Positions 1-4,575 of a stretch of DNA of 7,549 bases are shown in pieces. Position 1 is the stretch's first letter, and each line of letters begins with the position of its first letter. The notes beneath the pieces are model-generated. The model made no database searches, was not told the origin of the DNA, and worked only from the letters and a program-made list of their open reading frames with translations. The position numbers and the translations under genes are program-made. The stretch is taken from assembly GCA_030633225.1 (NCBI GenBank), contig DAOVTF010000088.1, positions 1-7,549 of the forward strand, written 5' to 3'. The DNA is from Flavobacteriaceae bacterium. GTDB taxonomy: Bacteria; Bacteroidota; Bacteroidia; Flavobacteriales; Flavobacteriaceae.

Positions 1-102
1 AATATCATTTCCATCATATTTATGAATAGCAATTTCTGTAATTCCTTCTTCATTATATCTGCCACCTGTAGTTTCTATATCAATTATTGAATACAAATTC
101 AT
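1..102 (-). CDS. DEDD-family 3'-5' exonuclease (DnaQ/PolC epsilon type), N-terminal fragment
   Basis: This is the first 34 codons of a gene that leaves the window at the left edge; the frame is open from the ATG at 100-102 to base 1. The peptide begins MNLYSIIDIETTGG and continues with R-Y-N-E-E-G-I-T-E-I-A-I-H. The D-I-E-T-T-G string (Asp8, Glu10) is the Exo I motif of DEDD exonucleases, with the two first metal-binding acids in place; the following E-I-A-I strand is also typical of the fold. Such proteins trim 3' ends of DNA or RNA in the cytoplasm. In Bacteroidota a close relative fuses this domain to a GIY-YIG nuclease, but the rest is out of view, so that is only a possibility. It lies 37 bp downstream of the peptidase gene on the same strand and has no evident link to B12. 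The fold call is strong, the exact family unknown. Confidence 0.82.
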   Translation of the reverse strand, partial: MNLYSIIDIETTGGRYNEEGITEIAIHKYDGNDI

Positions 103-139
103 TATAATTCTAAATGGATAATGTTAAATTTTAAATTCT

Positions 140-1156
140 TCATTCAACATTTCCTTTATCTACAACTAATCTATTATCTCTATTTGCAATTTCCCAAGCA
201 GTATAGAATACTAACTGAGTTCTTTTTGCTAAAATATCATAGTTTATTTTATCAGGAGTATCGGTTATTTTATGGTAATCTTCATGCGTACCATTAAAAT
301 AAAATATAACCGGAATGTTATTCTTTGCAAAGTTATAATGATCTGATCTGTAATAAAATCTATTCGGATCTTTTTCATCATTATAAGTATAATCCAATTT
401 TAGTTGGGTGTATTTTTTGTTTACATCTTCAGATATACTATGTAACTCACTACTTAATTTGTCAGCCCCAATTATATAAACATATTCAGGTTTGTTCTTA
501 TGTTTTTTGTCAATTCTGCCTACCATATCAATGTTTAGATTTGTAATTGTATTGGCTAAGGGAAAAAGAGGGTGACTTGTGTAATATTTTGAACCAAATA
601 AACCTTCTTCTTCACCTGTTAAGTGTAAAAATAAAATAGATCTTTTTGGGCCATATCCATCTTTCTTAGCCTTTTGAAATGCCTGTGCAATTTCCATGAC
701 AGCAGTTGTCCCAGAACCATCATCATCAGCTCCATTATATACTTCTTCTCCTTTTTTGCCAAGATGATCATAATGTGCAGAAATGATAATAAACTCATCT
801 GGTTTTTCACTTCCTTCAATATAAGCAACAACATTTTCTGAAGCGGCCTTTGACTTACCATTAAAGAATTCTTTAGGAATTATTTGTAAATATTCATTAT
901 CTCCTTTTGGAGATTTTAATCCTAAATTCTTATAATAAGCGGTAAGATAATTAGCTGCCATTTTTTGACCTTTTTCACCGGTCTTTCTTCCTTCTAAAAT
1001 ATCTGAAGCAAAAATATATAGGTGTTCTTTTAGGTCTTCAGCTTTGATCTCATTTGCAAATTCATTCTTGACAGAATCTTCATTGATATTTATTTTTTTG
1101 TTTGAACCACAAGATAATATGGTTAAACTTAATAAGAGTAGTATAATATTTTTCAT
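140..1156 (-). CDS. M28-family zinc aminopeptidase, lipoprotein
   Basis: A predicted secreted zinc peptidase that removes N-terminal residues from peptides. Counted from the upstream TTG at 1177, the lipobox is L-T-I-L-S-C with Cys23. The M28 motifs follow in order: S-A-H-Y-D-H (His135), G-A-D-D-D-G-S-G (bridging Asp152), T-G-E-E-E-G (catalytic Glu189 and ligand Glu190), N-I-D-M-V-G-R (Asp217) and H-E-D-Y-H-K-I-T-D-T (His302), so all metal and catalytic residues seem present. I chose the ATG at 1156 (338 aa), giving MKNIILLLLSLTILSC as a compact lipoprotein signal. The TTG at 1177 falls inside a probable -7 box. No acidic surface-export run follows the Cys (G-S-N-K-K), so a periplasm-facing anchor is likelier than the cell surface. 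It starts 48 bp after the ABC ATPase stop and may be read both from the B12 operon and its own promoter. Substrate unknown; a direct role in B12 uptake is not shown. Confidence 0.92.
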   Translation of the reverse strand: MKNIILLLLSLTILSCGSNKKININEDSVKNEFANEIKAEDLKEHLYIFASDILEGRKTGEKGQKMAANYLTAYYKNLGLKSPKGDNEYLQIIPKEFFNGKSKAASENVVAYIEGSEKPDEFIIISAHYDHLGKKGEEVYNGADDDGSGTTAVMEIAQAFQKAKKDGYGPKRSILFLHLTGEEEGLFGSKYYTSHPLFPLANTITNLNIDMVGRIDKKHKNKPEYVYIIGADKLSSELHSISEDVNKKYTQLKLDYTYNDEKDPNRFYYRSDHYNFAKNNIPVIFYFNGTHEDYHKITDTPDKINYDILAKRTQLVFYTAWEIANRDNRLVVDKGNVE

Positions 1157-1174
1157 AAAGTACTTTTTAATTTT

Positions 1175-1182
1175 CAAAAATA
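1175..1182 (-). promoter_or_regulatory. Possible Bacteroidota -7 promoter box for the M28 peptidase gene
   Basis: On the minus strand, bases 1182 to 1175 read TATTTTTG, a full match to the Bacteroidota -7 consensus TAnnTTTG. It ends 18 bp before the ATG at 1156, which would leave a leader of about a dozen bases. No clear -33 TTG lies about 20 bp upstream, and A/T-rich sequence gives such matches by chance, so this is tentative. If real, it uncouples the peptidase from the B12 transporter and rules out the TTG at 1177 as a start codon. Confidence 0.4.
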
Positions 1183-1204
1183 GGAAATAAATATGGTGTT
1201 TAAT

Positions 1205-1990
1205 TTAAATCACCTTAAACTGATTGCTATTTTTGTCGAAATGTATGGTATTACTATCAAAAAGCTTGTTAATGGCATCATTTTTAACTAAATATTTAGG
1301 ATTTCCAGTTATAAAATCAGATTTGGTCATTAGCCAAAGTTTATTTGCCATTTGTAGTGCCAATTGGATTTCATGTGTTGATATTAAAATGATCTTATTC
1401 AAATTGACAGCTAGATTTTGTAATAATCTAAACGTTTCCATTTTATGTTGTACATCCAAATGTACAGTTGGTTCATCTAAAATAATAATATTTGTATTTT
1501 GTGCTAAAGCTCTGCAGATCATTACTCTTTGTAACTGACCATCACTAAGTTCATCACAACGTTTATGTGTTAAATTTTGAAGATTGACTTGTTCAATAGC
1601 TTGATTTATTTGTTTTTTATCTTCCTTAGTTAAAGTACCAAACCAATTTGTATATGGTTGTCTGCCTAAAGCAATAAGCTCATAAACAGTTAAATTACTT
1701 GATGGAATTTTTTCTGTTAGTACAATACTAACATTTTTTGCAAATTCATTTTGATTGATTTGATCAAGATTTTTATTTTTTAAAAATATATTGCCTGATA
1801 TTTTTGGTTGAACTTTTGTTAGAGTTTTTAATAAAGTCGATTTACCTATTCCATTTTTTCCTAAGACGCAAACCAGTTCTCCGGGAAAAAGCTCAAAGTT
1901 CAAATCCTTTGCTACAATGGTATTCACCTTTTTAGATGCATAACCTATGACTAGGCCTTCAGCTTTAAGTATGTGTTTTTTATATAACAT
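1205..1990 (-). CDS. btuD: ABC transporter ATP-binding protein (BtuD/FecE-like), probable B12 importer ATPase
   Basis: This 261-residue protein powers the importer from the cytoplasmic face of the inner membrane. It carries Walker A G-K-N-G-I-G-K-S-T (44-52), the signature L-S-D-G-Q (148-152, a common variant of LSGGQ), Walker B I-I-I-L-D-E-P (168-174) with catalytic Glu173, the D-loop H-L-D (177-179), and the H-switch S-T-H-E (His206). Length and the L-T-V-Y-E-L-I-A-L-G-R stretch fit the FecE/FhuC/BtuD family of siderophore, heme and B12 importers. At the Q-loop, an alignment by eye with FecE places Thr92 (V-L-T-E-K) where Gln is usual. The ATG at 1988-1990 is 3 bp past the permease stop, so translation is probably coupled. 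B12 as the substrate is inferred from the neighbouring BtuF-like protein and the divergent riboswitch-controlled receptor; siderophore ATPases look alike. Confidence 0.9.
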   Translation of the reverse strand: MLYKKHILKAEGLVIGYASKKVNTIVAKDLNFELFPGELVCVLGKNGIGKSTLLKTLTKVQPKISGNIFLKNKNLDQINQNEFAKNVSIVLTEKIPSSNLTVYELIALGRQPYTNWFGTLTKEDKKQINQAIEQVNLQNLTHKRCDELSDGQLQRVMICRALAQNTNIIILDEPTVHLDVQHKMETFRLLQNLAVNLNKIILISTHEIQLALQMANKLWLMTKSDFITGNPKYLVKNDAINKLFDSNTIHFDKNSNQFKVI

Positions 1991-1993
1991 ATT

Positions 1994-3046
1994 TTATAAA
2001 CTGATTTTCTTTTTTCTTAATATCAGCCATATTACTACCGGTGCACCAAATAATGATGTTATTGCATTTATTGGTAGAGTAAATTCACTATTTGGTAATT
2101 GAGCAATGGTATCACTGATTAACATGATAATTGCACCTAAAATTGCAACTGCCGGAATTAGTATCTTGTGATTTGAACTGTTAAAAATTAACTTGGTTAT
2201 ATGCGGTGTTGCTAAACCTATAAATGCAATTGGACCCGAAAAAGCGGTAATAACACCAGTAAATAAGCTTGTAGATACTAATATTAAATTTCTCGTTCTA
2301 TTAAAATTGATACCCAAGCTCTTGGCGTAATTCTCTCCAAGAAGTAAACTATTTAAGGGCTTTATTGTTGGAAGTATTAAAAGAAGCGCAAGAATATATA
2401 TACTAATAAATATTAGTATTTCATTCCATGTTAAATTACCTAAGCTTCCAAAACTCCAAAACATATATTGTTGTAAATTCTCTGCACTGCTAAAATAGGC
2501 TAATACACTTATTATTGCAGCGGCTAAACTACTAAACATCAAACCTATAATCAATATTGTCATAGTATTTTTTACATTTCTGGCAACGATCATAACGGCA
2601 AAGAGAACTAAAAATGATCCAAGACTTGCAGCAATGCTCATGGCAATATTTGATTGAGAGAAAATAAAAAATCCGCCACCTAAAATTGATGCTCCTAATA
2701 ATAATATGGCTACACCTAAACTTGCTCCTGAACTTATACCCAAGACATATGGCCCTGCAAGCGGGTTTCTGAATAAGGTTTGCATTAATAAACCGCTAAT
2801 TGCTAGGCCAGACCCAACCAAAATAGCTGTAATCGCTTTAGGAATTCTATGATTAAATATAATAATATCCCAAGTTTCTTTGGTAGTTTCATTATTAAAA
2901 ATAGTGTTGATTATCGCTTTAAACGGAATATTTACCGATCCAAAACTTATATTTATAATAATGAAAATGAGTAATGCAAGGACTAGAATAATAAAGGAAA
3001 AGTTATATGTTGGCGATTGTTTAATAATATTTATTTTAAGTTTTTT
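1994..3046 (-). CDS. btuC: ABC transporter permease, FecCD/BtuC type, with no canonical start codon visible
   Basis: Inner-membrane permease that, as a dimer, forms the import channel for B12 delivered by BtuF. Family marks include L-V-G-S-G-L-A-I-S-G-L-L-M-Q-T-L-F-R-N-P-L-A, the cytoplasmic coupling region G-E-N-Y-A-K-S-L-G, F-S-G-P-I-A-F-I-G-L-A-T-P-H, and the C-terminal S-L-F-G-A-P-V-V-I-W-L. About ten hydrophobic helices can be traced. The first near-cognate start of the ATG/GTG/TTG class is TTG at 2821, but family similarity clearly continues upstream. An open frame runs to 3046 and encodes helix 1 (codons near S-F-I-I-L-V-L-A-L-L-I-F) and the E-T-W-D-I-I-I-F-N-H-R-I-P segment. A TAG at 3047-3049 closes it. 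Within 2822-3046 there is no in-frame ATG, GTG, TTG or CTG; ATA at 3034 or ATT at 3028 or 3025 would give 343-346 aa, the normal family length. The right boundary given is the limit of the open frame, not a known start. The gene follows btuF closely. Confidence 0.85.
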   Translation of the reverse strand, partial: KKLKINIIKQSPTYNFSFIILVLALLIFIIINISFGSVNIPFKAIINTIFNNETTKETWDIIIFNHRIPKAITAILVGSGLAISGLLMQTLFRNPLAGPYVLGISSGASLGVAILLLGASILGGGFFIFSQSNIAMSIAASLGSFLVLFAVMIVARNVKNTMTILIIGLMFSSLAAAIISVLAYFSSAENLQQYMFWSFGSLGNLTWNEILIFISIYILALLLILPTIKPLNSLLLGENYAKSLGINFNRTRNLILVSTSLFTGVITAFSGPIAFIGLATPHITKLIFNSSNHKILIPAVAILGAIIMLISDTIAQLPNSEFTLPINAITSLFGAPVVIWLILRKKKISL

Positions 3047-3057
3047 CTACTTTCTAC
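3044..3057 (-). repeat. 7-bp tandem duplication at the btuF-btuC junction
   Basis: On the minus strand the unit GTAGAAA occurs twice in a row, starting 1 bp inside the end of the btuF stop region and ending at the permease open frame. Just upstream, an ATG at 3065-3063 overlaps the btuF stop but hits TAG after three codons. Removing one copy would bring that ATG into the permease frame, though a TAG would still separate them. The duplication is seen directly; its link to the missing start is inference. Confidence 0.7.
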
Positions 3058-4236
3058 TTATTCATCTAATTTCTTCAAAAAATAAGGCTCGTAATCTGGT
3101 AAAAGTTCAGGGTGTGTTACTTTAATTAAATCTCGTAAAACAATATGAGGTTGAATAGCAGCCAATTCAAAATAAATAACCCCACCATTAACCCCTCTTT
3201 TTTTAGAAAAGGTATAGATATTTTTATTCTTAAAAGCTTCAAATTCAGTATAGTATTCATTTGCATTTGCCAATTCATTAAGATTGGTAAAATAACCAGA
3301 GCCAATCCAATAATCTGCTTTTAGCGCTTTATCAAAAACGGATTCAATACTTAAAACCAAGCTGCCTTGACCCTTAGAATCTTTCCATAAATAATTGGTG
3401 TTTGCATCTTTATAAAGTTGTGCGGTAAAACTTTCGCCGGCAGGTAAATTCCATTTGTCTTTATATAAAATTCCGGTTAAAATTGTTGGAATTCTTTTCG
3501 CCTTGCTTGCAATTTTTTTTGCATTTATATATTTTGTTTCAATTTCATTAAAAATACTATCTGCCATAACATCTTTGTCATAAAGAGCTCCAAAAAACTT
3601 AATCCATTCTGCTCTTCCAAGTGGTGCTTCTTCAAGCCAATCTCCATTAAAAATAACTGGTATACCATTACTGCTTATTGTTTTATACATTTTTGAAGTG
3701 TTTCCCATAGTAAAACCAATAACAGCATCTGGCTGTAAGGTAAGTAGAATTTCTGTGTTAAAATTTTGTTCATTTCCAACATCAATAATATTTTTTTTAT
3801 TTATTAAATCAACGGTTTTTGATGAGGTGATATAATCTATATTAGGAAAACCAATTAAAGTATTCTCTTCATTAATTAATTCTAACATTGGTATATGAGT
3901 GGTTGATGTTGCAACAATTTTTTTTAAAGGAATTACAATTGTATTTTTATCTATTTGCTCTGATTCATTTTGCTTTTCTTTATTTATTAAAATGAATTCT
4001 TGCTGGTTTTTTGCTCCAGGATAAGGAGATTTAATAATCAATTTTTTGTAAGTATCAAATACTTGAATATCAAATCCTTTTGCATATTTTACTAAAGAAT
4101 AAGATGAATTATTTTGTTCAATAAAATTATCATTTTTTTCAACCTTATTACAGCTACTTACAACTAAAAGAACTATTGCCAAGTAGAAGGTTTTATACTT
4201 TAATAAGAAATATATTTTTTGAGTTTGATAAATCAA
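3058..4236 (-). CDS. btuF: ABC transporter substrate-binding lipoprotein (BtuF-like), periplasmic B12-binding
   Basis: A 392-residue lipoprotein of the helical-backbone class III binding proteins (Peripla_BP_2), which take B12 or siderophores from the outer-membrane receptor to the permease. The signal has a hydrophobic stretch L-A-I-V-L-L-V-V and lipobox V-V-S-S-C with Cys29. N-K-V-E-K follows, without an acidic surface-export run, so it should face the periplasm. The binding fold appears from about residue 105 (I-V-A-T-S-T-T-H-I-P-M-L-E-L), with L-Q-P-D-A-V-I-G-F and G-R-A-E-W-I-K-F-F-G. The glutamate in the latter sits where E. coli BtuF has an acidic residue that docks on the permease, an alignment by eye only. 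The start is TTG at 4236, the only ATG/GTG/TTG codon between the upstream TAA (4243-4245) and the signal sequence. It heads the transporter operon, divergent from btuB. A siderophore or heme substrate cannot be excluded from the protein alone. Confidence 0.87.
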   Translation of the reverse strand: MIYQTQKIYFLLKYKTFYLAIVLLVVSSCNKVEKNDNFIEQNNSSYSLVKYAKGFDIQVFDTYKKLIIKSPYPGAKNQQEFILINKEKQNESEQIDKNTIVIPLKKIVATSTTHIPMLELINEENTLIGFPNIDYITSSKTVDLINKKNIIDVGNEQNFNTEILLTLQPDAVIGFTMGNTSKMYKTISSNGIPVIFNGDWLEEAPLGRAEWIKFFGALYDKDVMADSIFNEIETKYINAKKIASKAKRIPTILTGILYKDKWNLPAGESFTAQLYKDANTNYLWKDSKGQGSLVLSIESVFDKALKADYWIGSGYFTNLNELANANEYYTEFEAFKNKNIYTFSKKRGVNGGVIYFELAAIQPHIVLRDLIKVTHPELLPDYEPYFLKKLDE

Positions 4237-4242
4237 TTTTTC

Positions 4243-4252
4243 TTAATATTAA
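4243..4252. repeat. 10-bp palindrome TTAATATTAA, copy 1 (btuF side)
   Basis: A perfect palindrome 6 bp upstream of the btuF TTG start codon (4234-4236), identical to the one at 4532-4541 on the btuB side. It may be a regulator site or simply chance in A/T-rich DNA. Confidence 0.35.
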
Positions 4253-4321
4253 ACTTTAGCAAGTTTACGATAATTTAAAATAATTATTGCTTTAATTATT
4301 TTTTTCATTCATTTTTTCAGT

Positions 4322-4329
4322 TAAATTTG
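4322..4329 (+). promoter_or_regulatory. Bacteroidota -7 promoter box for the btuB-btuG transcript
   Basis: Bases 4322-4329 read TAAATTTG, a full match to the Bacteroidota -7 consensus TAnnTTTG. Transcription should start about 5-8 bp downstream, near 4335, just where the riboswitch closing stem begins at 4336. The expected -33 TTG is not evident; the stretch near 4299-4310 is a T run, and the nearest TTG (4287-4289) is too far upstream. The position relative to the riboswitch makes this more credible than the sequence alone. Confidence 0.6.
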
Positions 4330-4335
4330 CCAAAG

Positions 4336-4533
4336 AATTTGGTCACGCTTTTGCGTGATAATATAAAAGGGAATCTCGTTTACTTTTTTAAAGTATCTAA
4401 CCGAGAGCTGTCTCCGCAACTGTAAGCTAAATCATGTTAAATCGTGATGCTTGTTGTTAATCTAATTGTCACTGTTCATTTTTGCGAATGGGAAGACAAA
4501 CAACAAGACGCAAGCCAGGAAACCTACCAAGTT
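4336..4533 (+). promoter_or_regulatory. Cobalamin riboswitch (B12 element) controlling btuB-btuG
   Basis: An RNA aptamer that binds cobalamin and switches off the genes after it. The closing stem pairs AATTTGGT (4336-4343) with ACCAAGTT (4526-4533), 8 bp with one G-U. Inside come a 6-bp hairpin (4343-4348 with 4353-4358), the conserved AAAAGGGAA (4365-4373), a stem 4374-4378/4402-4406 capped by 4381-4386/4390-4395, and the core CCGCAACTGTAA (4414-4425). A 9-bp peripheral stem (4450-4458/4499-4507) encloses CACTG and GGGAAG. The B12 box, 4512-4528, matches the 17-base consensus at 15 positions by eye. No terminator hairpin follows, so control is probably at translation. An alternative short hairpin (4551-4555 with 4560-4564) would hold the ATG at 4558 in its loop and stem. 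Whether it prefers adenosyl- or methylcobalamin cannot be told here. Confidence 0.95.
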
Positions 4534-4541
4534 AATATTAA
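4532..4541. repeat. 10-bp palindrome TTAATATTAA, copy 2 (btuB side)
   Basis: Identical to the palindrome at 4243-4252. This copy overlaps the last two bases of the riboswitch closing stem and lies in the leader 34 bp ahead of the btuB ATG at 4576. It could be a protein site, part of the expression platform, or chance. Confidence 0.35.
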
Positions 4542-4575
4542 TTTTCAAAGTTTTCGGATGAAAAACGATGGTAAT

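Larger units (their letters stand above)
4237..4575. other. Divergent btuF/btuB control region
   Basis: This 339-bp stretch has no gene. From left to right it holds a 10-bp palindrome (4243-4252), about 70 bp of A/T-rich sequence with no recognised element, a -7 promoter box (4322-4329), the cobalamin riboswitch (4336-4533), a second copy of the same palindrome (4532-4541), and a short leader into btuB. I see no G+C-rich hairpin followed by a T run, on either strand, that would act as an intrinsic terminator. No B12 box reads toward btuF. Confidence 0.75.

Noticed and set aside
325..861. Small open frames within the M28 gene (325-546 plus, 619-861 minus)
   Set aside because: They lie in other frames of a clearly coding gene with intact catalytic motifs, and their peptides show no recognisable domain.
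1157..1177. TTG start at 1177 for the M28 peptidase
   Set aside because: It overlaps the probable -7 box, and the ATG at 1156 gives a more typical lipoprotein signal.
1224..1538. 104-codon plus-strand frame within the ABC ATPase gene
   Set aside because: It is antisense to conserved ATPase motifs and has no recognisable domain.
1994..2821. Permease starting at TTG 2821 (275 aa)
   Set aside because: It would lose the first membrane helix and the conserved segment before V-G-S-G-L-A-I-S-G, while family-like sequence continues in frame upstream.
2880..3125. 81-codon plus-strand frame across the btuC/btuF junction
   Set aside because: It is antisense to the permease N-terminus and btuF end; its hydrophobic look mirrors the helix-coding strand.
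4260..4267. Minus-strand TAAACTTG as a -7 box for btuF
   Set aside because: It misses one consensus base, and there is no -33 TTG at a suitable distance; too weak to annotate in A/T-rich DNA.
4330..4342. CCAAA/TTTGG hairpin as an anti-closing stem of the riboswitch
   Set aside because: The predicted transcript begins near 4335, after the CCAAA half, so the hairpin would not form in the RNA.
4444..4557. N-terminal extension of btuB from ATG at 4444
   Set aside because: The frame is open, but these codons lie inside the riboswitch core and B12 box, and a normal signal peptide begins at the ATG at 4576.
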